Below, in pieces: positions 43,612 to 52,240 of a stretch of 64,000 nt of DNA. The notes beneath the pieces were generated by a model. That model saw only the letters and a list, made by a program, of their open reading frames with translations. It had not been told where the DNA came from and did no database searches. How positions within the stretch are numbered: position 1 is the first letter of the stretch; each line of letters begins with the position of its first letter. Both the position numbers and the translations under genes were made by a program. The DNA comes from CAWCDJ01 sp963794265 (GTDB lineage: Bacteria > Acidobacteriota > Terriglobia > Bryobacterales > Bryobacteraceae): contig CAWCDJ010000004.1 of NCBI GenBank assembly GCA_963794265.1, positions 186,001 through 250,000 on the forward strand, in the 5' to 3' direction.

Positions 43612-44199
43612 ATGAAATGGAACCAAATTCTACTGGGCTCCGCCTGCGCTTTGGTCATGGCGGTGCCCGCGGCTTTTGCGGCGCAACCTTGCGAATGCGT
43701 GCCTGGACAACCTACGGCCCAATCCTATACCTGGAATTTCCATCAGGAGGCCAACCAACTCATTCAACGGATTCAGGACGAATCCACCGCAGCTGCGCGC
43801 CACGCCACCGAGCTTCAGAGTTTCGCCGACAGCCCCGGCCTGACCTGGCAGACGCACGACGAGCAACTATCAGACCTGAAAGGCGAGATCGACCACATGG
43901 GGCGGCAGTTGTGCCGTCTCGAGACGATCCGCAGCGCGGTGGCGCCTTGGCAGCGGAGGGCCATCCAGCGCGTCGCGAAAGACGTCGTCCTGATGACCAA
44001 CAACACCGATGACGCCATCAACTACGTCAACAGCCACCAGGGCTACCTTTGGAACCCCACTTACGAGGACTACTTGAACAACCTGGCCACCCTGTCTTCC
44101 AATCTGCAGACTACCACCAGCAACGCGGTGGAGTTTGCACATGTGCGGGCGAAAGACCGCGAACTGAGGCGGACCATGGAAATGCGTTCTTCCTCGTAA
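43612..44199 (+). CDS. Exported helical protein (195 aa)
   Basis: ATG with GAGAGGAG upstream. The signal peptide is ILLGSACALVMAVPAAFA. The mature chain is almost wholly helical (FHQEANQLIQRIQDESTAAA, HDEQLSDLKGEIDHMGRQLC), with three cysteines, two in CECVPG. Helical bundles of this size are found among periplasmic chaperone-like or adhesin-like proteins, but no family was recognised. It is divergent from the TIGR03437 protein over 196 bases. Confidence 0.75.
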   Translation: MKWNQILLGSACALVMAVPAAFAAQPCECVPGQPTAQSYTWNFHQEANQLIQRIQDESTAAARHATELQSFADSPGLTWQTHDEQLSDLKGEIDHMGRQLCRLETIRSAVAPWQRRAIQRVAKDVVLMTNNTDDAINYVNSHQGYLWNPTYEDYLNNLATLSSNLQTTTSNAVEFAHVRAKDRELRRTMEMRSSS

Positions 44200-44256
44200 G
44201 AGGAGGGCTGGCGCCAAAGCGGGACAGGCGCGACTGTGGCTGGTGTAAAGCCGCTC

Positions 44257-44326
44257 GGCCCGCTCCCTGACGGTCGCGGCTCTGTGAACGCAATGCCAAC
44301 AGAGCCGCGACCGTCAAGGAGCGGCC
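44257..44326. repeat. Dispersed repeat, copy 3, full inverted hairpin
   Basis: Arms 44259-44285 and 44299-44325 pair over about 25 bp with a 13-base loop, the longest hairpin in the window. The left arm is the dispersed repeat with one change from copies 1 and 2. It lies between the convergent 195-aa gene and gltD and may act as terminator. Confidence 0.8.
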
Positions 44327-44353
44327 AGGCATCAGGCAGGGGTAGATGTCGGA

Positions 44354-45763
44354 CTAGGGTAGGCGCGTTTCGCCCATCAGGTGCAGGTCAATGCCTCGCG
44401 CCGCTTTGCGGCCTTCCGCAATCGCCCAGACGACCAGCGACTGCCCCCGCCGCATGTCGCCCGCGGCAAAAATGCCGGGGACCGAGGTCATTTGGCGGTC
44501 GTCCGTGGCCACGTTGCCGCGCGCGTCGAGCTTCACGCCAAGCTGGTCGATCATTCCATTCTTCACCGGACCGGTGAACCCCATTGCCAGCAGAACCAGG
44601 TCGGCATCCAGCGTGAATTCGGTCCCCGGCTGGGGCTCGAATTTCGGAGGCGGACCGACGCGCACGCCATGCAGCCTCTGCACGCGGCCCTCACCCGAGA
44701 ACCGCACGGTGGAGACGCTCCAGTCGCGAACGCCGCCCTCTTCGTGCGAGCTCTCGACGCGCAGTTGCATGGGCCAGAGCGGCCAAGGGGTTGACGGCGA
44801 GCGCGAATCCGGCGGCTTCGGCAGCAGTTCGAATTGCGTCACCGAAAGGGCTTTTTGCCGGTGACTGGTACCGAGACAATCCGCCCCGGTGTCGCCGCCT
44901 CCAATGATCACCACGCGCTTGTCGGTGGCCAGAATCTGGTTCGGGACGTCGTCGCCTTCGCAGCGGCGGTTCTGTTGCGGCAGGAACTCCATAGCGAAAT
45001 GCACGCCCTTCAGCTCGCGGCCGGGAACGTTCAAATCCCGCGGTTGCTCGGCACCGCCCGCCAGCAGGATGGCGTCGAACTCTTTCCGCAGGTCCTCCAC
45101 CGGCACGTTGCCGCCCACATGGGCACCGGTCTCGAACCTCACCCCTTCCGCGCTCATCTGTTCGATGCGGCGATCGATCAGGTGCTTCTCCATTTTGAAG
45201 TTCGGAATGCCGTAGCGGAGCAGGCCGCCGATGCGGTCATTCTTCTCGAAGACGGCCACGTCATGGCCGGCGCGCGCCAGTTGTTGGGCGGCGGCCAGGC
45301 CGGAGGGGCCGGAGCCGATCACCGCGACACGCTTGCCGGTGCGGACCGCGGCCGGCTCGGGCTTGATGAAACGCTCTTCGAAGGCGCGGTCGATGATGGT
45401 CTTTTCGATCTGCTTGATGGTGACCGGCGGCTCGTTGATGCCGAGCACGCAGGACGCCTCGCAGGGAGCCGGACAGACGCGCCCGGTGAACTCCGGGAAA
45501 TTGTTGGTGGCGTGCAATTGGCGCACGGCTTCCCGCCAACGGCCGCGGTACACCAGGTCGTTCCAGTCGGGAATCAGGTTGGTGAGCGGGCAGCCGGTGT
45601 GACAGAACGGGACGCCGCAATCCATGCACCGGGCGCCCTGCGTCTGAATGGATTCGAGCGGGAAGGGCTGGTAAATCTCGAACCAGTCGTTGATGCGCTC
45701 GGCGGGATGGCGGCGCGCCGGCAGTTCCCGCGTGTACTCCATGAACCCGGTAACTTTACCCAC
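44354..45763 (-). CDS. gltD: Glutamate synthase small subunit
   Basis: 469 residues. Passes electrons from NADPH through FAD and iron-sulfur clusters to the large subunit. Cysteine motifs near the front (CMDCGVPFCHTGCP; CPAPCEASCVLG) hold two 4Fe-4S clusters. FAD site VAVIGSGPSGLAAAQQLARA (about 147), NADPH site VVIIGGGDTGADCLGTSHRQ, and the C-terminal VPGIFAAGDMRRGQSLVVWA. The start overlaps the gltB stop by eight bases, so the subunits are made together. Confidence 0.97.
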   Translation of the reverse strand: MGKVTGFMEYTRELPARRHPAERINDWFEIYQPFPLESIQTQGARCMDCGVPFCHTGCPLTNLIPDWNDLVYRGRWREAVRQLHATNNFPEFTGRVCPAPCEASCVLGINEPPVTIKQIEKTIIDRAFEERFIKPEPAAVRTGKRVAVIGSGPSGLAAAQQLARAGHDVAVFEKNDRIGGLLRYGIPNFKMEKHLIDRRIEQMSAEGVRFETGAHVGGNVPVEDLRKEFDAILLAGGAEQPRDLNVPGRELKGVHFAMEFLPQQNRRCEGDDVPNQILATDKRVVIIGGGDTGADCLGTSHRQKALSVTQFELLPKPPDSRSPSTPWPLWPMQLRVESSHEEGGVRDWSVSTVRFSGEGRVQRLHGVRVGPPPKFEPQPGTEFTLDADLVLLAMGFTGPVKNGMIDQLGVKLDARGNVATDDRQMTSVPGIFAAGDMRRGQSLVVWAIAEGRKAARGIDLHLMGETRLP

Positions 45764-48700
45764 GGGCGGCCTCCAGGTGCGGGCTTCCCGCCGGAAGCGG
45801 TGGGGTGGAGGCCGCGAGGGTCAGCCCGGCGGCCTTGAGCGCCCGTTTGTATTCGTGGGGGAAGATCTTGAGGAACTTTTCCTGCATGCTGTCCCAGTTC
45901 TCCAGAATCCACTTGCCGCGCGGGCTGCCGGTCGATTCTACATGCTGCGCGATCAGGGCATAGAGCGCCTGTCCGTCTTCCGGGCCGACCGGTTCGAGAT
46001 CCACGGCCGCCTGGTTGCAGCGCCGCTCGGCGAAGTCGCCCTTCTCATCGAGGACGTAAGCGATTCCGCCGCTCATGCCGGCGGCGAAGTTGCGGCCGGT
46101 TTTGCCCAGCACCACCACCAGCCCATTGGTCATGTATTCGCAGCCGTGATCGCCCAGCCCTTCGACCACCGCGACGGCGCCGGAATTGCGCACCGCGAAG
46201 CGTTCGCCGGCCCGTCCGTTGAAGAATGCCTCGCCGCTCGTGGCACCGTAGAGCGCGACATTCCCGATGACGATGTTCTCCTCCGGCAGGAACGTAGAAC
46301 CGCGCGGCGGATACACGATCAGGCGGCCTCCGGAGAGACCTTTGCCGACGTAATCGTTGGCGTCGCCCTCCAGTTCGAGCGTCACGCCCTTCGCCAGAAA
46401 CGCGCCGAAGCTCTGTCCCGCGGAACCGGTGAACTGGAAGTGGACCGTGTTTTCGGGAAGCCCGGCGGAGCCGTAGCGGCGCGCGATCTCGCCCGAGAGC
46501 ATGGCTCCGACCGTGCGGTGCACGTTGCGGATCGGCAGCTTGATTTCGATCGGGGTGAGGCTTTCGAGCGCCTCGCGGGCGTGGTCGATCAGCTTGTAAT
46601 CGAGCGCCTGGTCGAGGCCGTGATCCTGCTTCTGCACGCAGCGCCGGGCGATGCGGGCCGGCATCTTCGGCTTGTAAAGGATCATGGAAAGGTCGAGCCC
46701 CTTGGCCTTCCAGTGGTCGAGGGCCTGGCGCGCATCCAGCATGTCGACCCGGCCCACCATTTCGTCGAACGTGCGGAAGCCCATCTTCGCCATGAACTGC
46801 CGCACTTGCTCGGCGATGAAGAAGAAGAAGTTGATGACGTTCTCGGGCTGCCCCTGGAACTTGGCGCGCAGCGCCGGGTCCTGGGTGGCGATACCCACCG
46901 GGCAGGTGTTGAGGTGGCACTTCCGCATCATGATGCAACCCAGGGCCACCAGCGGAGCGGTGGAGAAGCCGAACTCCTCGGCCCCGAGCAGCGCCGCCAC
47001 CACAACATCGCGCCCGGTCTGCAGTTTGCCGTCGGTCTGCACGCGGATGCGGCCGCGCAGATCGTTCATCACCAGCACCTGGTGGGCTTCGGCCAGCCCG
47101 AGTTCCCAGGGCACGCCGGCGTGCCTGATGGAGCTGAGCGGCGAAGCACCGGTGCCGCCGCTGTCGCCGGAAATCAGGACCACGTCTGCATGCGCCTTGG
47201 CGACGCCCGCCGCGACCGTTCCGACGCCGACCTCGGCCACCAGCTTCACCGAGATCCGCGCCTTGGGGTTGACGTTCTTCAGGTCGTAGATGAGCTGCGC
47301 CAAGTCCTCGATCGAATAGATGTCGTGGTGCGGCGGGGGCGAGATCAGCCCCACTCCCGGGATGGAGTGCCGCACGCGCGCGATCGTGTCATCCACTTTG
47401 TGGCCGGGAAGCTGGCCGCCCTCGCCGGGCTTGGCTCCCTGCGCCATTTTGATTTGCAGCTCGTCGGCGTTCACCAGGTAATTGGCGGTGACTCCGAAGC
47501 GAGCGGATGCCACCTGTTTGATGGCGCTGCGGCGGTTATCGGCGAAGCGCACTTCGTCTTCCCCGCCCTCTCCGGTGTTGGACTTGCCGCCGATTTGATT
47601 CATCGCCTTGGCGATGGTCTCGTGAGCTTCCTTGGAGATGGAGCCGAACGACATGGCACCGGTAGCGAATCGCTTGACGATCTCCGAAGCCGATTCGACC
47701 TGATCGAGCGGCACCGGCTCCTCGCCGGCCTTGATCTCGAGCAGCGCGCGCAGCGTGCACAGGTTGCGGTTCTGGTTGTCGATGAGGTCGGTGTATTCCT
47801 GGAACGTCTGGAAGCTTTCCTGCCTCACGGCGTGCTGCAGCTTGGAAATGGTTTGCGGGTTGAAGAGGTGGTATTCGCCGCGCGCCCGGAACTGATAATT
47901 GCCTCCGACGGCCAGCTCCGTGTCGGATTCGGTGAGCGGCTGGAAAGCGTAGCGGTGCTTCCGGATGGCCTCTTCCGCGATCACTTCGAGCCCGATGCCC
48001 TCGATGCGCGAGGCCGTGCCGGTGAAATACTGGTCCACCAGCTTTCTGCTGAGGCCGATGGCTTCGAACACCTGGGCGCCGCGGTAGCTCTGCAGCGTGG
48101 AGATGCCCATCTTCGAAAAGGTCTTGAGCAGCCCCTTGTCGATGGCCTTGATGTAAGCCGGTTTTTTCTCCACGCCCACGGTTTCGAGCGCCAGGTACGG
48201 GTTGATAGCGCTCGCGCCATAGCCGATCAGGAGGGCGAAATGCATGACCTCGCGCGGCTCGCCCGATTCGATAATCAGCGCGACCTGCGTGCGCGTCTCT
48301 TCGCGCACCAGGTGGTTGTGCACGGCGGTGAGCGCCAGCAGGCTGGGAATGGGCGCATAATCCTCATCCAGACCGCGGTCGGAAAGGATCAGCAGCGTGT
48401 AGCCCGATTGGATGGCGTGCGAAGCCTGCCGGCAGAGCTGCTTCAGGGCGCGTTCCAGCCCCTTGGCGCCGGCTTCCACCGGAAACAGCATGGGGATGGT
48501 AGTGGCCAGGAAATCCCCCTGGGAAACACGGCGCAGCTTCTCGAGATCGCGATTGGTGAGGATCGGCTGTTTCAGTTTCAGGGTGTGGCAGTGTTGTGGG
48601 GTTTCAGCCAGGATGTTGCGCTCGGTGCCGATGTAACTGGTGAGCGACATGACCATCTCTTCGCGAATCGGGTCGATCGGCGGATTGGTCACCTGGGCGA

Positions 48701-50282
48701 AGAGTTGCTTGAAGTAATTGAACAGCGGCTGCGGCTTATCGGAGAGGCACGCGAGCGGCGTATCGGCACCCATCGAGCCGATGGGCTCCTCGCCTTTTTC
48801 GCCCATCGGGCCGAGGATCATCTTGAGATCTTCGTCGGTATAGCCGAAGGCGCGCTGGCGCACCAGCAGCGTGGCGGGATCCGTGCTGATGACGCGCGGC
48901 GGATCCGCCAGAGACTCCAGGGTGATCTGGTTTTCCTTGATCCAGAGCTGGTAGGGGTTGCGGCCGTAAAGTTGCGCTTTCAGTTCCGTGTCGGAGACGA
49001 TGCGCCCCGCCACGGTATCGACCAGCAGCATCTTGCCGGGCTGCAGCCGGCCTTTGAGCTTCACGTCTTCGGGCTTCACCGGAAGCACGCCGGTTTCCGA
49101 TGCCATGATGATCAGGTCGTCGCGCGTCACCAGGTAGCGCGCCGGGCGCAAGCCGTTGCGGTCGAGCACGGCGCCGATCGAGCGGCCGTCGGTGAAGGCC
49201 ACGGCGGCGGGGCCGTCCCAGGGCTCCATCAGCGAAGCGTGGTACTCGTAGAAGGCCCGCTTCTGCGGGTTCATGTGCTCGTTTTTGGACCACGCCTCCG
49301 GAATCAGCATCGCCATGGCGTGCTGGATGGAGCGGCCCGACATCAGCAGCAGTTCGAGGGCGTTATCGAAAGCGGCGGAATCGCTTCCACCCGGCTGAAT
49401 GATCGGAAACAGCTTCCGGATGTCGTCGCCAAACAGCGGCGAAGAGAGTACGGATTGCCGCGCGTGCATCCAGTTGACGTTGCCGCGTAGGGTGTTGATC
49501 TCGCCGTTGTGCGCGATGTAGCGGAACGGGTGCGCCAACTGCCAGGTCGGAAACGTGTTGGTCGAGAAGCGCTGGTGCACCAGGCACAACGCGGAGATGA
49601 CCTCCGGATCGCTCAATTCCGGATAGAAATTGGCGATCTGCGGGGCGAGCAGCAGACCCTTATAAATGATGGTGCGGGCGGAAAGCGACGGAACGTAGAA
49701 GAAGTCTTTGTCTTCGATATCCGAAGCCGCGATCTCCGCTTCGGCGCGCTTGCGGACCACGTAGAGCTTGCGCTCCAACTGATCTTCGGTCATGCCCTTG
49801 GCGCGGGCCACGAACATCTGTTCTATATAAGGTTGCGAAACGCGCGCGACGCGGCCGATGGCCGAACCGTCGATGGGCGTATCGCGCCACCCGAGCACCG
49901 TAAGGCCCTCTTCGTGGACGATCCGCTCGACGATGCCTTCGCACTCCAGGCGCGGCCGCGGCTCGACCGGCAAAAACACCATGCCCACGCCGTATTCGCC
50001 GGCCGGCGGTAGGGTGAAGCCGAGCTTGCCGCACTCGCGGGCAAAGAACTTGTGCGGAATCTGGATCAGGACGCCGGCGCCATCGCCGGTCTCCGGGTCG
50101 CAGCCGCACGCGCCGCGGTGGGTCAGGTTGATCAGAACCTGAATGCCTTTGGTGATGATGTCGTGAGATTTCCGGCCGCTGATGTGCGAAACAAACCCGA
50201 TTCCGCAGGCATCATGTTCATAACGGGGGTCGTAGAGACCCTCGGCAGGAGGTAAACCGCTACCAACCGAATGAAGATCCAT
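45756..50282 (-). CDS. gltB: Glutamate synthase large subunit
   Basis: 1508 residues from an ATG at 50282 (MDLHSVGSGLPPAEGLYDPR). The first 25 residues are the propeptide before the nucleophile Cys26 (HDACGIGFV) of the class II glutamine amidotransferase domain (to about 430). A central domain follows. The FMN/synthase domain (about 820-1210) carries PGEGGQLPGHKVDD and the 3Fe-4S site GCIMMRKCHLNTCPVG. The C-terminal glutamate-synthase beta-helix is GXXGXXXG-rich. It makes glutamate from glutamine and 2-oxoglutarate. The longer frame to 50393 would overlap the promoter region. Divergent from a LysR gene. Confidence 0.97.
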   Translation of the reverse strand: MDLHSVGSGLPPAEGLYDPRYEHDACGIGFVSHISGRKSHDIITKGIQVLINLTHRGACGCDPETGDGAGVLIQIPHKFFARECGKLGFTLPPAGEYGVGMVFLPVEPRPRLECEGIVERIVHEEGLTVLGWRDTPIDGSAIGRVARVSQPYIEQMFVARAKGMTEDQLERKLYVVRKRAEAEIAASDIEDKDFFYVPSLSARTIIYKGLLLAPQIANFYPELSDPEVISALCLVHQRFSTNTFPTWQLAHPFRYIAHNGEINTLRGNVNWMHARQSVLSSPLFGDDIRKLFPIIQPGGSDSAAFDNALELLLMSGRSIQHAMAMLIPEAWSKNEHMNPQKRAFYEYHASLMEPWDGPAAVAFTDGRSIGAVLDRNGLRPARYLVTRDDLIIMASETGVLPVKPEDVKLKGRLQPGKMLLVDTVAGRIVSDTELKAQLYGRNPYQLWIKENQITLESLADPPRVISTDPATLLVRQRAFGYTDEDLKMILGPMGEKGEEPIGSMGADTPLACLSDKPQPLFNYFKQLFAQVTNPPIDPIREEMVMSLTSYIGTERNILAETPQHCHTLKLKQPILTNRDLEKLRRVSQGDFLATTIPMLFPVEAGAKGLERALKQLCRQASHAIQSGYTLLILSDRGLDEDYAPIPSLLALTAVHNHLVREETRTQVALIIESGEPREVMHFALLIGYGASAINPYLALETVGVEKKPAYIKAIDKGLLKTFSKMGISTLQSYRGAQVFEAIGLSRKLVDQYFTGTASRIEGIGLEVIAEEAIRKHRYAFQPLTESDTELAVGGNYQFRARGEYHLFNPQTISKLQHAVRQESFQTFQEYTDLIDNQNRNLCTLRALLEIKAGEEPVPLDQVESASEIVKRFATGAMSFGSISKEAHETIAKAMNQIGGKSNTGEGGEDEVRFADNRRSAIKQVASARFGVTANYLVNADELQIKMAQGAKPGEGGQLPGHKVDDTIARVRHSIPGVGLISPPPHHDIYSIEDLAQLIYDLKNVNPKARISVKLVAEVGVGTVAAGVAKAHADVVLISGDSGGTGASPLSSIRHAGVPWELGLAEAHQVLVMNDLRGRIRVQTDGKLQTGRDVVVAALLGAEEFGFSTAPLVALGCIMMRKCHLNTCPVGIATQDPALRAKFQGQPENVINFFFFIAEQVRQFMAKMGFRTFDEMVGRVDMLDARQALDHWKAKGLDLSMILYKPKMPARIARRCVQKQDHGLDQALDYKLIDHAREALESLTPIEIKLPIRNVHRTVGAMLSGEIARRYGSAGLPENTVHFQFTGSAGQSFGAFLAKGVTLELEGDANDYVGKGLSGGRLIVYPPRGSTFLPEENIVIGNVALYGATSGEAFFNGRAGERFAVRNSGAVAVVEGLGDHGCEYMTNGLVVVLGKTGRNFAAGMSGGIAYVLDEKGDFAERRCNQAAVDLEPVGPEDGQALYALIAQHVESTGSPRGKWILENWDSMQEKFLKIFPHEYKRALKAAGLTLAASTPPLPAGSPHLEAARG

Positions 50283-50381
50283 AGTTTTTGCCAGGAAACC
50301 CGCTTCCGGGAGGGTAATCCGTCGGCGGCTTTGTTCTAAAAGGGCGGTCGCCTTGGATTTCAGTGTATCAGCGACCCTAGT

Positions 50382-50405
50382 ATAAGGCAACAAAAAATTC
50401 CTTAT
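50382..50405. promoter_or_regulatory. LysR-type operator between gltB and its divergent regulator
   Basis: ATAAGG-N12-CCTTAT is a perfect dyad in the 161-bp gap, of the T-N11-A style bound by LysR regulators. A second CTTAT...TTATG pair extends to 50429. Location and symmetry make it the probable binding site for the protein at 50444. Confidence 0.6.
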
Positions 50406-50443
50406 GATGGACTATCAGGAAATCTTATGTTACGCTGAAGCCG

Positions 50444-51364
50444 ATGGCATCGTGGGAGCTCAGGCTTTTCAGAGAGATAGCGGCCACCAGGAGCATGAGT
50501 AAGGGGGCGGCACACTGCAAGGTTAGCCAATCGGCGGCTAGCCAGCACGTGCAGGAGGTGGAACGTCGCTTGGGCCTGGCTCTTTTCGACCGCAGCAAGC
50601 GCCCTTTGGAACTTACGGCCGCCGGGAAGCTTTTCGCCGAATACTGCCGCGACGTGCTGCGGCGGGAAGAGGAGTTGGGCCTGGCGCTCGACGCCCTGAA
50701 AAGCGGCGCCGAGGGTACCGTCCGGGTGGCTTCGATTTACTCCATCGGGCTGTCCGAGATGAGCCGCCTGCGCGAGGAATTCGCCGCGCGGTATCCGGAG
50801 GCGCGCCTCGAAGTGGACTACATGCGGCCCGAAAAGGTCTACGAAGCCGTACGCAACGACGCCGCCGACCTGGGCATGGTGAGCTACCCCGAACCCAGCC
50901 GCGAGATTGCCGCCATTCCCTGGCGCCACGAAGAAATGCACGTAGCGCTTTACCCCGCGCATCCCCTGGCCTCCCGCACCGAGCTGGTGCCGGCAGATCT
51001 GGCCGGCCAGGATTTTATCGGCTTCGATGAAGACCTGTCGATCCGCCGCGAACTGGACCGTTTTCTGCGAAGCCTGGGGGTGGAAGTGAAGCTGGTGATG
51101 CACTTCGACAACATCCAGATGATCAAGGAAGCCGTGGCGCTGGGCACCGGAATCAGCATTCTGCCGGCGCGCACCATGCAAACCGAGATCGAGCAGGGCC
51201 GGCTTTTGGCTTTGCGGTTGGATGCGCCGGGGCTGTCGCGGCCGGTAGGCATCGTACACCGCAGGCGGAAGAAGCTGAACCGCGCCGCCCAGGCGCTGCT
51301 CGAACTGCTCGAAGAGCGCGCCGGGGTGACGGAAGCCGAACTTCCCGAGCCCACCCGCATTTAG
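50444..51364 (+). CDS. LysR-family regulator, GltC-like by position
   Basis: 306 residues. The N-terminal winged helix (WELRLFREIAATRSMSKGAA and SQSAASQHVQEVERRLGLAL) and a substrate-binding domain (VRVASIYSIGLSEM, KEAVALGTGISILPARTM) are typical. It is divergent from gltB with a shared dyad, the same arrangement as gltC-gltAB in Bacillus subtilis. It may therefore control glutamate synthase in response to 2-oxoglutarate/glutamate. The effector is inferred from position only. Its final codons carry the first copy of a 33-bp direct repeat. Confidence 0.9.
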   Translation: MASWELRLFREIAATRSMSKGAAHCKVSQSAASQHVQEVERRLGLALFDRSKRPLELTAAGKLFAEYCRDVLRREEELGLALDALKSGAEGTVRVASIYSIGLSEMSRLREEFAARYPEARLEVDYMRPEKVYEAVRNDAADLGMVSYPEPSREIAAIPWRHEEMHVALYPAHPLASRTELVPADLAGQDFIGFDEDLSIRRELDRFLRSLGVEVKLVMHFDNIQMIKEAVALGTGISILPARTMQTEIEQGRLLALRLDAPGLSRPVGIVHRRRKKLNRAAQALLELLEERAGVTEAELPEPTRI

Positions 51365-51378
51365 GGCGGTCTGCTGCG
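51346..51378. repeat. 33-bp direct repeat, copy A
   Basis: Matches 52201-52233 at 30 of 33 bases. It includes the last codons and stop of the LysR gene. The pair flanks the two-gene membrane/XRE module. Confidence 0.75.
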
Positions 51379-51470
51379 CTCACCGCTTTCGGCCCCACGC
51401 TCTGCCTTCGCCTTCTCAGGGATTGGCGGCACTTCCTTGTGACCCTTCCTCAAATGCCAATAGAAAGTGC

Positions 51471-51499
51471 TTTACATCGAACTTAATGGTATGTACACT
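51471..51499 (+). promoter_or_regulatory. Sigma-70-type promoter of the membrane/XRE module
   Basis: TTTACA, 17 bases, TACACT in an AT-rich patch 45 bases ahead of the membrane protein start. A TGTACA dyad overlaps the -10 and could be an XRE operator. Confidence 0.5.
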
Positions 51500-51543
51500 T
51501 AACTTTCTGTTATATATAGCTAACCAGGAGAAACGGAGCGCAC

Positions 51544-51954
51544 ATGTCGGATTCGGAAAAATGGGCTTGGTGGACGCTTGGCGTCGTGCTGATGACGATC
51601 GCCGCCTATTGTGCCGTTCTCGCGTTTGCGGGCCACGGACCCGCCACGGTTTCGGTTTTCGCTTTGTTATCGCTGGCCGCAATCCCGGTGTCCAGCCGGC
51701 GCCGATTGCGCGGCCGAAGCTTCGATGAACGGGAACGCGAGATTGCCAATAAAGCGGTCCAGGCGGGATTCAGCGCGTTCTGGATAGCGTTCATCGGCGT
51801 CATTCTCGCGATCGGATTTATCGATGGATGGGACACTACCCTAGCCGTGCCCGTCTGGACTCTCGCGGAAGTGCTCTGGTGGGCGGCGGCTCTGATTATG
51901 GCGGTGCAAGCCCTGGCGACCATCGTGCTCTACCGCGGTGGATCCCATGCCTAG
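51544..51954 (+). CDS. Four-span membrane protein of an XRE-linked module
   Basis: 136 residues with CAGGAGAAACGGAG upstream. Four hydrophobic spans; the loop between the second and third has SFDEREREIANKAVQAGFSA. The DERE...KA pattern is typical of the DUF2178-like membrane partners of small XRE regulators. The stop overlaps the regulator start by eight bases. Such pairs are thought to sense envelope or stress signals. Function otherwise unknown. Confidence 0.75.
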   Translation: MSDSEKWAWWTLGVVLMTIAAYCAVLAFAGHGPATVSVFALLSLAAIPVSSRRRLRGRSFDEREREIANKAVQAGFSAFWIAFIGVILAIGFIDGWDTTLAVPVWTLAEVLWWAAALIMAVQALATIVLYRGGSHA

Positions 51955-52180
51955 CGGCAAGCCGGAAATCAAGAACTGCATTCGCCGGCTGCGTTTCGAG
52001 CACGGAGAAATGACCCAGGATTACCTCGCGAGGCAAGCGGGCGTGACGCGCCACACCATCATGGCGCTGGAAGCGGGCAAGTACTTCCCATCGCTGCTTC
52101 TGGCCTTCCGCATTGCGCGAGTCTTCGGCACGCATATCGAGCAGGTATTCGAGTACGATGCCACCGAATGGAACCTCTGA
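51947..52180 (+). CDS. Small XRE-family transcriptional regulator
   Basis: 77 residues from an ATG at 51947 (GGTGGAT upstream), overlapping the preceding gene by ATGCCTAG. It is nearly all a Cro/CI-type helix-turn-helix: CIRRLRFEHGEMTQDYLARQ, GVTRHTIMALEAGKYFPSLL and AFRIARVFGTHIEQVFEYD. The pair with a four-span protein is recurrent in bacteria. It probably regulates its own operon. A GTG start at 51938 is an alternative. Confidence 0.85.
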   Translation: MPSGKPEIKNCIRRLRFEHGEMTQDYLARQAGVTRHTIMALEAGKYFPSLLLAFRIARVFGTHIEQVFEYDATEWNL

Positions 52181-52200
52181 AGACGGCGATCACCGCGCCG

Positions 52201-52233
52201 CGAGCCCACGCGCATTTAGGGCCGTCTGCTACG
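52201..52233. repeat. 33-bp direct repeat, copy B
   Basis: Near-identical to 51346-51378, 855 bp apart. It lies just before the FAD-oxidoreductase start. Confidence 0.75.
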
Positions 52234-52240
52234 ATTTGAA

